The position numbers and the translations under genes were made by a program. Below, one piece after another: positions 57,064 through 64,000 of a stretch of DNA of 64,000 bases; the first letter of the stretch is position 1; each line of letters begins with the position of its first letter. The notes below the pieces were generated by a model that worked only from the letters and a program-made list of their open reading frames with translations, did no database searches and was not told where the DNA came from. The stretch comes from Methanolobus vulcani (GTDB lineage Archaea > Halobacteriota > Methanosarcinia > Methanosarcinales > Methanosarcinaceae). The DNA is taken from positions 62,001 to 126,000 of the forward strand of contig NZ_FNCA01000004.1 in NCBI RefSeq assembly GCF_900100715.1, given 5' to 3'.

Positions 57064-57501
57064 TCAGATTTCCTGAATATCTGCCATATCGATGAGCTTT
57101 ACACCTGCGCCGTTAAGGACCTTGATAGCTCCCTCAATATCATTGACCCTGAGGATAAGAAGTGCCTTCTCGGTCTTTGTAACAAAGGCATAGGCATAAT
57201 CAATGTTGATACTCTGACCACCAAGCACATCAGCGATCTTACCCAGGCCCCCAGGAACATCTTCCATTTCTATACCCAGAACACTGGTCTCAGAAACCGT
57301 AAATCCTGCATCATGAAGAACTTCATGAGCGAGGTCCGGCTTGTCAACTACCATCCTGATGATACCGAAATCCCCGGCTTCAGCAATAGTAAAAGCTCTT
57401 ATGTTAATACCTGCATTCCTGAAGTTTGTTGCAATATTGGCAAGGCGACCTGGCTTGTTCTCAGCGAAAAGTGATATCTGCTTGATTATTTTTTCTTCCA
57501 T
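57064..57501 (-). CDS. Tandem ACT-domain protein
   Basis: 145 residues in two ACT repeats: IKQISLFAENKPGRLANIATNFRNAGINI (residues 5-34) and VLGIEMEDVPGGLGKIADVLGGQSINIDYAY (about 74-104). ACT domains bind amino acids or related small ligands. In methanogens and other anaerobes a gene of this type regularly follows paaK, as here (43 bases), so it probably senses an aromatic ligand or regulates the ligase. AGGTGTTAAT precedes the ATG. Confidence 0.9.
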   Translation of the reverse strand: MEEKIIKQISLFAENKPGRLANIATNFRNAGINIRAFTIAEAGDFGIIRMVVDKPDLAHEVLHDAGFTVSETSVLGIEMEDVPGGLGKIADVLGGQSINIDYAYAFVTKTEKALLILRVNDIEGAIKVLNGAGVKLIDMADIQEI

Positions 57502-57544
57502 ATTAACACCTGCATTTTTATTAGAAGTTATGTGGCATAAGCGT

Positions 57545-58849
57545 TTATAGCTTTCTGTTGTCTATCACTTTTTTGGCTTTACCCATTGAACGTGGGATCG
57601 TTCCCTTCTCAACAAGCTCGACCTTAACTGCCAGATTAAGCACGTTCTTAAGAGCAGCCTGAACCTTCTTTTCAAGATTGATCATATCATTAACCTTGTC
57701 ACTGAATGCTTCATCAGTCATCTCAATCTGAATTGTCATGATATCAAGTTCATTCACCCTGTCCACGATTATCATGAAGTGCTCCCCAACTTCAGGAATT
57801 GTCATCAGTACAGATTCTACCTGTCCTGGGAATACATTGATCCCACGCACGATAAGCATGTCATCTGCACGTCCAAGTACCCTCATGATACGTGGGTGTG
57901 TACGACCACATTTGCATGGTTCCTTGTTAATGATAGTGATATCACCAATGCGATACCTGATAAGTGGAAGTGCTTCCTTTGCAAGGGTTGTGATCACAAG
58001 CTCTCCGCGCTCACCATCGCCTAACTGCTCACCTGTTGCAGGGTCAATTACTTCGAGAAGGAACATGTCAGCCCAGATGTGGATACCTTCCTGGAACTGG
58101 CATTCAGTACAGAGAGGACCACTGAGTTCTGAAGTACCGTAGATGTCGTAGGCTTTGATACCTGTTGCTTCCTCGATCCTTGCTCTCATTTCCTCTGACC
58201 ATGGCTCTGCACCGAAGATCCCGGCCTTAAGCTTAGTGTCATTCTGTATGCTGATACCATTCTGGTTTGCAACTTCACTCATGAAGAGGAAGTAAGATGG
58301 AGTACAGGCAATTGCTGTGCTGCCAAGATCCTGCATAAGCTCAAGCTGTTTTTCGGTATTTCCAGAACTTGTAGGAAGAACTGTAGAGCCCACTTCTTCA
58401 GCACCGTAGTGCAGTCCCAATCCGCCTGTGAAAAGACCATATCCATAGCTTACCTGAATAATATCCCCACGACCCACACCAATTGAGGTGAGAGCTCTTG
58501 CAAGGGATGTGTTCCATGCCTGGATATCATTCTTTGTGTAACCTACAACAGTTGGCTTTCCAGTGGTTCCTGAGGATACATGGAAACGTGTAAGCTGTTC
58601 GTTAGGAACACAGAACATTCCTGTAGGATACGTATCTCTTAGATCGGACTTGTATGTGAAAGGTAATTTTTTCAGGTCATCAAGTGTCTGGATGTCTTCA
58701 GGTTTGACACCTGCTTCATCAAATCTCTTTTTGTAGAAATCCGAGTGCTGGTAGACATAGTTTACCAGGTTTTTGAGTTTATTCTCCTGCATCCTCTCCA
58801 GTTCATCAACTGGCATCCTTTCCATCAATGGGTTCCAGTATTCTATCAT
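57545..58849 (-). CDS. paaK: Phenylacetate-CoA ligase-like enzyme (aryl-CoA ligase)
   Basis: 434 residues, the normal PaaK length. YWNPLMERMPVDELERMQENKL at the start, the AMP-binding motif FHVSSGTTGKPTVVGYT (about 90-106), DIYGTSELSGP and GELVITTLAKEALPLIRYRIGD, and the C-terminal RADDMLIVRGINVFPGQVE. It activates aryl acetates such as phenylacetate or indoleacetate with ATP and CoA. In methanogens the products can be reductively carboxylated to aromatic amino acids by IorAB (known pathway); an IorA-like gene lies 4.5 kb away but without iorB. Confidence 0.93.
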   Translation of the reverse strand: MIEYWNPLMERMPVDELERMQENKLKNLVNYVYQHSDFYKKRFDEAGVKPEDIQTLDDLKKLPFTYKSDLRDTYPTGMFCVPNEQLTRFHVSSGTTGKPTVVGYTKNDIQAWNTSLARALTSIGVGRGDIIQVSYGYGLFTGGLGLHYGAEEVGSTVLPTSSGNTEKQLELMQDLGSTAIACTPSYFLFMSEVANQNGISIQNDTKLKAGIFGAEPWSEEMRARIEEATGIKAYDIYGTSELSGPLCTECQFQEGIHIWADMFLLEVIDPATGEQLGDGERGELVITTLAKEALPLIRYRIGDITIINKEPCKCGRTHPRIMRVLGRADDMLIVRGINVFPGQVESVLMTIPEVGEHFMIIVDRVNELDIMTIQIEMTDEAFSDKVNDMINLEKKVQAALKNVLNLAVKVELVEKGTIPRSMGKAKKVIDNRKL

Positions 58850-58868
58850 CTAATTGCCCCTTTATCAA

Positions 58869-59867
58869 TTATTCAGATTCGTGACATTCATCATTCAGTG
58901 AGTCACATATAGAAGGATTGGGTTTGCCTTTGAGGATATTACGTATCCTGTCTTTGCATTCACCTAAAATGGTATCCATGTCGGCAACTACATCTATTCC
59001 AGCAGCGCCCGCATGACCTCCTCCGGTACCATCATAATTCTGGCTTATATCTTCCATTATCTTTCCCAGATTGACACCTGCAGCAACAGCTTCACGCTTG
59101 GCTCTTCCACTGACCCTGATATTAGCATCACGGGATGTTCCTATGAGAGCCACATCAGCACCGATATTGAGGAACATTGATGAAGCTGCACCGCCAAATG
59201 AATTCACATGTGAATCCACCAGCAGCCAGTCATCAACCCTTTCAATGTTTGCACGGGTAGCACATTTTAACATTGCTATGCGCATGGATATATCCTGCGG
59301 GGTTGCTGCCATCATCTCCAATACATCTGCATATTCAACTCCACTACAGGTGATTATTTCAGAAACCGTCCTGAATGTTTCCTGTGTAGCGTGTTTAAAA
59401 TGGCCTGTATCAGTGATTATACCGGTAAGCAGACCCATAGCAGTACGGCGCATTACCGGTGCACCCATGGACCTGAGAATATCAAAGACCATCTCAGCAG
59501 TGGATGTTGCATGACGGTGCAGATAGAACTCGGCATTTTCGATAAGAGCGGTTGTTGCGTGATGATCTATCACACAGTATTTGCCAAGTTTGATGTCATT
59601 AAGCTGAGAACTGGTTGAAGTGTCAACTACAAGAGTAATGTCATATTCTGACGGATCGGGTTTCTCGACCACGTCAATGTCAAGTTTATCAATAATAAGG
59701 GAAGCAACCCGGTTACATCCATCAACAAGCCCGATTGTTCCACCAATGGCTTCAGATAATGCAAAAGCACTGCTTACCGCATCCGGATCAGCGTTCCGAT
59801 GACAAAGATAAAGGATATTATTATAATCCAGAAGCTTATTGTAAAACTCCGTTTCTTCAACTCGCAT
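58869..59867 (-). CDS. DHH-family phosphoesterase
   Basis: 332 residues from ATG at 59865-59867 (GAGGTTTCC upstream; a longer frame to 59909 has no such site). LCHRNADPDAVSSAFALSEA is motif I, VVDTSTSSQL motif II, VIDHHATT the DHH motif and GGGHAGAAGIDV the DHHA1 signature. Bacterial NrnA and archaeal RecJ-like or cyclic-dinucleotide phosphodiesterases belong here; the exact substrate cannot be told. Last gene in the exosome superoperon, next to prefoldin beta. Confidence 0.88.
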   Translation of the reverse strand: MRVEETEFYNKLLDYNNILYLCHRNADPDAVSSAFALSEAIGGTIGLVDGCNRVASLIIDKLDIDVVEKPDPSEYDITLVVDTSTSSQLNDIKLGKYCVIDHHATTALIENAEFYLHRHATSTAEMVFDILRSMGAPVMRRTAMGLLTGIITDTGHFKHATQETFRTVSEIITCSGVEYADVLEMMAATPQDISMRIAMLKCATRANIERVDDWLLVDSHVNSFGGAASSMFLNIGADVALIGTSRDANIRVSGRAKREAVAAGVNLGKIMEDISQNYDGTGGGHAGAAGIDVVADMDTILGECKDRIRNILKGKPNPSICDSLNDECHESE

Positions 59868-59927
59868 GGAAACCTCTGAACATTGCCGGTGCTTATACCA
59901 GCATGTCATCAGAAATAGAGAACAGGC

Positions 59928-60281
59928 TTACTGTGCCTGGTTCCCCATAGACTGTTCAATCTGTTCCTGAAGTTGTGTGAAACGTTTTGATATCCTTTCT
60001 TCCTGTCTGGAAATGGATTGTAACCTGAGTGAAAGAGTTTCTACTTTTTCATTCAGTTTGGACACAGACTCTTCCTTGTTTGATTTAACCTGCAATTCAC
60101 CGATACTGCGATAAATTACAACATCATCAGGCAGTTTATCCAGCTCTTCAAGTGCCATTTCAGCTTCTTTTTGCATGGACTCGATCTGAGATTTCTGCAT
60201 GGCAAGGGACTGCGCCTGCTGCTGAACCTGCTGCAACTGTGCAAGCTGGTTCTGTATCTGTGGGGGTATTTGCGTACTCAT
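59928..60281 (-). CDS. pfdB: Prefoldin beta subunit
   Basis: 117 residues, Gln-rich coiled-coil ends around a short beta hairpin: QIQNQLAQLQQVQQQAQ (about 8-24), DDVVIYRSIGELQVK (about 52-66), LQEQIEQSMGNQAQ at the end. With the alpha subunit it forms the jellyfish-like holdase that feeds the group II chaperonin. AGGTGAAACCAA precedes the ATG. Confidence 0.94.
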   Translation of the reverse strand: MSTQIPPQIQNQLAQLQQVQQQAQSLAMQKSQIESMQKEAEMALEELDKLPDDVVIYRSIGELQVKSNKEESVSKLNEKVETLSLRLQSISRQEERISKRFTQLQEQIEQSMGNQAQ

Positions 60282-60407
60282 TTGGTTTCACCTGGCATAC
60301 CAATAAACCTGAAGTGATTTTAATGTTTCTATGTACATTAATGCAAAAACAGGAATGAAAGAGAGAATAAGATACAGAATAATTGTTGCAATTACAAACA
60401 ATTGATA

Positions 60408-60644
60408 TTAAACAAGACAGTCTGCTGTCTCGGACGCAACCTGTATGAGACGCAACCATGTATTAAGAGTTGAACGCATGGCAACAAGATCATCCGACCT
60501 TATTTCCAGAAAAAGTGTTGAATTTTGAACTTTCATATCAACAGATGACCGTTCAGTCACCTGACTTTCAATTTCAGGTTTAAGTGATCTGTAAATACGT
60601 GAAGCTGCAGGTGTTTCAAAAACAGAGTGAGAAGTCAGCAGCAT
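60408..60644 (-). CDS. pcc1: KEOPS complex subunit Pcc1
   Basis: 78 residues: FETPAASRIYRSLKPEIESQV then LFLEIRSDDLVAMRSTLNTWLRLIQVASE, the Pcc1 pattern. Pcc1 dimerises and binds Kae1 in the KEOPS complex, which makes the t6A modification of tRNA. GAGGT nine bases upstream supports the ATG. It overlaps the end of the Brix-domain gene by ten bases. Confidence 0.88.
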   Translation of the reverse strand: MLLTSHSVFETPAASRIYRSLKPEIESQVTERSSVDMKVQNSTLFLEIRSDDLVAMRSTLNTWLRLIQVASETADCLV

Positions 60645-61105
60645 TCTTCATCGACCTCAAAAACCTTGTAGCTCTTCATTCTGAGACTGAAAAGCTCATT
60701 TTCACCTTCTTTGAAATCCAGTTGATTTCCTGAAATTATAAGAGACAACAAATTTGAAGATATTGAGTCTTCCGGAACTACTATATCATTGATCAGTGGT
60801 ACTAATTCATTATCACCATCAATTAAAGGAAATGATTTAGATCTCTTTGGATAATTAGAAGGAGCTTCCAGTACGGTAATATAAATTGAAAGAGCACAGA
60901 ACCCTTCCCGGTCATAAAAAGCTAAGCTTCCAGGATTACCATGATATTCACCGACAATAATAAGGGGATTATCATGAGAGAGGCTTAAGACCTCACCCAT
61001 GCTCATCTTACCTCGGTTAAAGTACTCGAAACCGAAAAAAGATGCCAGATGCTTACATAAAGTACGCGTTCCGGCAGAAGGTTTGCGAGAAGAAGTGATA
61101 TACAT
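60635..61105 (-). CDS. Brix-domain ribosome biogenesis protein (archaeal Imp4-like)
   Basis: 156 residues. YITSSRKPSAGTRTLCKHLASFFGFEYFNRGKMSM at the N-terminus is the Brix (sigma70-like) motif. Archaeal single-Brix proteins act in rRNA processing, like Imp4 of eukaryotes. Between rpoP (six bases upstream) and pcc1. Confidence 0.9.
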   Translation of the reverse strand: MYITSSRKPSAGTRTLCKHLASFFGFEYFNRGKMSMGEVLSLSHDNPLIIVGEYHGNPGSLAFYDREGFCALSIYITVLEAPSNYPKRSKSFPLIDGDNELVPLINDIVVPEDSISSNLLSLIISGNQLDFKEGENELFSLRMKSYKVFEVDEECC

Positions 61106-61111
61106 CGCTTC

Positions 61112-61249
61112 TTACTCTGCTTTGATGCGTTTGATAGTTGTTGGACGCTCTTTCACAAGGATACGGTGTCCACAGTAAGGACAACGAATACCTGTATACT
61201 CGTAGTCGATCTCAACGTTTCTCTTGCATCTTGTACATTTATAGGCCAT
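61112..61249 (-). CDS. rpoP: DNA-directed RNA polymerase subunit P (Rpb12 homologue)
   Basis: 45 residues, [17 protein letters not shown]... to [13 protein letters not shown] (Cys5/Cys8) and CPYCGHRIL (Cys23/Cys26) form the zinc ribbon, and the [12 protein letters not shown](V/Y) core is the family signature. Normal length for archaeal RpoP. Between eL43 and the Brix gene, both within seven bases. Confidence 0.95.
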   Translation of the reverse strand: MAYKCTRCKRNVEIDYEYTGIRCPYCGHRILVKERPTTIKRIKAE

Positions 61250-61255
61250 ACTCAC

Positions 61256-61543
61256 CTACTCTAATGCTTCTGTAGCCTTCTTTACTGTACGTGCAACTGT
61301 CTTACCGACGTTGGTCTGAGGCAGGAATGTGCCACCTGCAAAAGTGTAATCACATTTGGTACATTTCCAGATACCTGTACCTGCTCTCTTAACATTAGGA
61401 CGTGCACATTGTGGGCACTTGTGTGGCATACGCATCTTTTCTTCAAGATCTGCCACAAGTTTACGGTCCCTTCTACCATAGCGAGTACCAAATCTACCGG
61501 CTGACCTGGATACTCGGCCTTTTCGTGTATATTTTTTTGCCAT
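61256..61543 (-). CDS. rpl37Ae: 50S ribosomal protein eL43 (L37Ae)
   Basis: 95 residues. [23 protein letters not shown] at the N-terminus and a C4 zinc ribbon, [22 protein letters not shown], in the middle. Normal for the family. Part of the exosome superoperon between rrp42 and rpoP. Confidence 0.95.
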   Translation of the reverse strand: MAKKYTRKGRVSRSAGRFGTRYGRRDRKLVADLEEKMRMPHKCPQCARPNVKRAGTGIWKCTKCDYTFAGGTFLPQTNVGKTVARTVKKATEALE

Positions 61544-61595
61544 GAATCTTATCTCCTTGAAATGGTGTAAATATTATATGATATTGATATTCTGA

Positions 61596-62378
61596 TCAGA
61601 TATTCAACAGGTGAGCTTCCCTGAGCTCAGATGCTTTCTGGCAGGCAAGTGACACAGCCTTTAACAGCTTTTCCTCAGTAAGTGCGCCATCACCACTCTT
61701 CTGCATACCTGATATAGAGCCATCCTGATTTGAAACAATGGTTATGCGGGTGTCACAAACAGTTTCTTCATCAAGAGCAGGGTCAATCATCATCTCACCG
61801 CCGATGTCTACCAGCGTAACTGAAATGGGCATATCCCTTATAGGCATTGGCATATCCTCACCACGGCCTTCGCGTTCACCAGGAACAACGGCAGTCAGAA
61901 GGGCAGCTATTGCACCCAGAGAGGATACATCCTGAATGTTCCCTTCATTATTGAGAACATGGATATCGATGAATACCATCCAGACTTCTTCTCCCTCCGT
62001 AATACACAACTTATTTAAATCAATTGCGCCTGATTCACGGATTCCCCTGTCAGTGACACGGGCCATTTCAATGGCATTCTCTTTTGGAGGACCAGCCTCA
62101 AAATCAGGAGAAGCTATTGGATTTAGTTCCATACTTGTGATAATGACACCTTGATCTGCAGAATCCGGGAAAGGTGTACCTACCTGTAGTTTTACTCCTA
62201 CAAGGATCTCAGTACCGCCCATCTTTATCCAGGCAGATCCTTCTGCCTTTTCTATAACGTTAGTCCTGATCTCAATATCCCTTATCTCATCAAAAGCACG
62301 CCCATCAGAACGCTGACCTTTGAGCATAAGGTTGTAAATATAATCTTTCTTAAGTACTGACATTACTTGATTGCCCAT
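61596..62378 (-). CDS. rrp42: Exosome complex subunit Rrp42
   Basis: 260 residues. RSDGRAFDEIRDIEIRTNVIEKAEGSAWIKMG is the RNase PH-fold N-terminus and the family ends with EEKLLKAVSLACQKASELREAHL. In the archaeal exosome Rrp42 alternates with Rrp41 in a hexameric ring and is itself inactive but needed for RNA binding. I keep the ATG at 62378, preceded by GGTGAGATC; an alternative ATG at 62363 gives a protein five residues shorter. Confidence 0.95.
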   Translation of the reverse strand: MGNQVMSVLKKDYIYNLMLKGQRSDGRAFDEIRDIEIRTNVIEKAEGSAWIKMGGTEILVGVKLQVGTPFPDSADQGVIITSMELNPIASPDFEAGPPKENAIEMARVTDRGIRESGAIDLNKLCITEGEEVWMVFIDIHVLNNEGNIQDVSSLGAIAALLTAVVPGEREGRGEDMPMPIRDMPISVTLVDIGGEMMIDPALDEETVCDTRITIVSNQDGSISGMQKSGDGALTEEKLLKAVSLACQKASELREAHLLNI

Positions 62379-62387
62379 GATCTCACC

Positions 62388-63440
62388 TCAGGCCTTCTCT
62401 TCATCATCTTCATCTTCAGTGGCATCCTCTTCATCCACATCAGTGAAAGACTCTTCAAAATCCTCTACCATCTCGACAGCTTCGAAATCAGAATGAGATT
62501 CTACGGAATCTAGGTCTTCATCTTCGTCGTCCTCAGATTCAGGCCCAGGTTCATCAACTGAATCCTCGCCAGCATCTTCAACCTCTTCTTCCTGATCAGC
62601 ATCATCGTCGGATTTGTCTTCAGACTCTTCCTCACCTTCAACATCATCACCGGATGGTTCAAGAGTGGATTCCACAAGGGCAGAAACATCAACTTCTTCC
62701 TCATCGTCAGATATCTCTACATCTTCAAGTTTTGTGAACTTGTTTTTGAGAGTCTCTTTCTGTAATTCCATTATCTGACGACATCCTTCCTTACACATCT
62801 CAATTGCCTGTTTGAACTCTTCCGGAGTAACGTCACCGTCCATCTGGACAAGTGTTATCTCGCCGTCGGAGGTCATAGCCATTGGGATGTCAGCATCACC
62901 ATAGTTGTCTTCAGGCTTGTTAAGGTCAAGCACAAGCTGACCGTCAACCTTTCCTACTGCACATGCAGAAACAAGTCCCTTCATAGGAATACCTGCATCA
63001 GCAAGAGCCATACATGCCGCATTGATAGCTGCAGTTCTTGTACCTGCATCGGCCTGGAGTACCTCAGCAAAAACATCAATTACTGCACCAGGATAAAGGT
63101 GAGTAAGTACAACAGGCTCAAATGCCTCACGGCTTACCTTTGATATCTCAATACTTCTTCTGCTTGGACCTGGTCTTATACGATCCTCTACAGAAAAAGC
63201 TGCCATATTATAACGGTATCTAATCAGTGCAGAATCAGCTTTCTGCAATCTTCTTGGGTGAAGTTCCCTTGGGCCGTAAACAGCCGCAAGTACCTTGTTC
63301 TTACCCCATTCTAAATAACATGAACCATCAGCCCTGGAGAGTACACCTATCTCCATTTTCATTGGCCTGATCTCATCAACACGCCTGCCATCCAGACGTA
63401 ATCCATTTTCATCAATGAACTTTTCAGGTTTATCACTCAT
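62388..63440 (-). CDS. rrp41: Exosome complex exonuclease Rrp41 with long acidic tail
   Basis: 350 residues from ATG at 63438-63440 (GGAG seven bases upstream). The RNase PH core (about 8-240): GLRLDGRRVDEIRPM, AVYGPRELHPRRLQ, and QADAGTRTAAINAACMALADAG with the phosphate-binding and catalytic residues; this is the active phosphorolytic subunit that degrades RNA 3' to 5'. The remaining 110 residues are almost only Asp, Glu and Ser (for example EDKSDDDADQEEEVEDAGED), no fold is expected. Archaeal Rrp41 is usually about 240-260 residues, so the tail is an addition, though long tails are known in some methanosarcinal relatives. Confidence 0.95.
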   Translation of the reverse strand: MSDKPEKFIDENGLRLDGRRVDEIRPMKMEIGVLSRADGSCYLEWGKNKVLAAVYGPRELHPRRLQKADSALIRYRYNMAAFSVEDRIRPGPSRRSIEISKVSREAFEPVVLTHLYPGAVIDVFAEVLQADAGTRTAAINAACMALADAGIPMKGLVSACAVGKVDGQLVLDLNKPEDNYGDADIPMAMTSDGEITLVQMDGDVTPEEFKQAIEMCKEGCRQIMELQKETLKNKFTKLEDVEISDDEEEVDVSALVESTLEPSGDDVEGEEESEDKSDDDADQEEEVEDAGEDSVDEPGPESEDDEDEDLDSVESHSDFEAVEMVEDFEESFTDVDEEDATEDEDDEEKA

Positions 63441-63492
63441 ATTAATTCTCCAATGTTCACACATTCTCCCTGATCAAAAAGAGTCACTCTGG

Positions 63493-64000
63493 TCAATCAT
63501 CATCTTCCAAAAGAGCATCCACTTTTCGGTAGGTATCTTCCCTTATCTCACTTTCGTCTTCCGTATCTTCTGTGAGATCTTCTTCAAAAACAGCTTCATC
63601 CTTCTCTGAAACAAATTCATCCTCACCTTTCAAAAAAAGAGAGATCCTATCAGTCAATCCTGATGTGTGAGAATGTTTCATTATAAGCTCAATAGCCTCT
63701 GTAAGAAGGTCCATTTCACTATCTTTTCCTTTTATCCATATTCTTCCGTTCTGGCCTACGAATACCTCACAATTAGTCTCTTTCTTAAGCATTGATACCA
63801 TAGAACCACCATGCCCTATGATACGAGGAACCTTCGTAGGAGTTACTTCAATAACACGACCCTTGTCGAGAAGTCTCAGACCACGTTCTCTCATGGTCAA
63901 TTCGACCTTCATGGATGAACTTACATCTTTCACACGAAGTAAGGCTGATGAGCCTATACCCATGTACTCCGCCATTTTTTCCTGCTCCACACGCCTTGGA
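63493..64000 (-). CDS. rrp4: Exosome complex RNA-binding subunit Rrp4 (C-terminal part)
   Basis: The frame is open to the right edge of the window (reading PRRVEQEKMAEYMG), so the N-terminus lies beyond it; the GTG at 63990 is internal. Visible are the end of the S1 domain (LLRVKDVSSSMKVELTMRERGLRLLDKG) and a KH domain (about VTPTKVPRIIGHGGSMVSML with the GxxG loop). The C-terminus is acidic (EEDLTEDTEDESEIRED), like that of the neighbouring Rrp41. Rrp4 caps the exosome ring and binds RNA, favouring poly(A). Confidence 0.93.
   Translation of the reverse strand, partial: PRRVEQEKMAEYMGIGSSALLRVKDVSSSMKVELTMRERGLRLLDKGRVIEVTPTKVPRIIGHGGSMVSMLKKETNCEVFVGQNGRIWIKGKDSEMDLLTEAIELIMKHSHTSGLTDRISLFLKGEDEFVSEKDEAVFEEDLTEDTEDESEIREDTYRKVDALLEDDD

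Overview
The window looks like a chromosomal segment of a methylotrophic or mesophilic methanogenic archaeon of the order Methanosarcinales. Evidence: a complete formylmethanofuran dehydrogenase operon (fwdFACDB order), methanogenesis marker proteins 11 and 12, a bacterial-type GroES/GroEL next to ClpB and Hsp20 (a known peculiarity of mesophilic methanosarcinal archaea), archaeal information-processing genes (Rpb4, Rpb12, exosome, prefoldin, KEOPS Pcc1, Pus10, TrmY) and moderate-to-low G+C with A/T-rich intergenic TATA boxes. Genus level (Methanolobus, Methanococcoides, Methanohalophilus or similar) is only a guess. No rRNA, CRISPR array, transposase or integrase is visible; the window reads as core genome rather than an island.

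Layout. 1-8.1 kb: 3' end of a Thi4-type thiazole synthase, tRNA-His, a structured non-coding stretch, purF-eL37-lsm (minus), then thiDN, a DEAD-box helicase, trmY and pus10 (plus). 8.1-11.1 kb: translation/transcription cluster eL21, rpoF, DUF655, rsmA, HemK2-type methyltransferase. 11.2-18.6 kb: a large PAS histidine kinase, a two-gene 2-oxoacid:ferredoxin oxidoreductase, a KaiC-like ATPase and a response regulator that seems to start at ATT. 18.6-21.0 kb: purE, chorismate mutase, archaeal shikimate kinase and an unknown gene. 21.1-27.7 kb: a long structured leader and the fwdFACDB-fdhD operon (first step of CO2 reduction / last step of methyl oxidation). 27.8-32.9 kb: two tandem CbiX/CfbA-type chelatases and a group of poorly known redox or metal proteins flanked by two DUF169 paralogues. 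33-42.8 kb: a minus-strand envelope/export cassette (RND exporter, two COG1361-like surface proteins, TrmB regulator, PGF-pre-PGF-like surface protein, AI-2E family protein), a second structured intergenic region and another TrmB regulator. 42.9-48.8 kb: a heat-shock cluster groES-groEL-hsp20-clpB with a divergent winged-helix gene and a perfect palindrome at the groES promoter. 48.9-54.5 kb: mobB-moaE fusion, radC, marker 11, an IorA-like TPP enzyme, marker 12, DUF2103-like. 54.6-56.9 kb: a B12-binding sensor followed by a soluble PAS histidine kinase. 57-58.9 kb: ACT protein and aryl-CoA ligase. 58.9-64 kb: the conserved archaeal exosome superoperon read leftward (Rrp4, Rrp41, Rrp42, eL43, RpoP, Brix protein, Pcc1, prefoldin beta, DHH phosphoesterase).

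The most notable observation is the gene pair at 54.6-56.9 kb. The B12-binding protein carries the Trp-x9-Glu-His cap motif and the Glu-x-His-Glu-x-Gly lower-ligand motif that I associate with the light-sensing cobalamin proteins of the CarH family, but it has no DNA-binding domain and sits directly upstream of a histidine kinase. It may be an archaeal cobalamin-based light (or corrinoid) signalling module. Other points worth checking are the perfect palindrome at groES, two genes whose best Shine-Dalgarno sequences point to ATT and ATA start codons, two structured non-coding intergenic regions, and a recent duplication of the sirohydrochlorin chelatase gene including its terminator.
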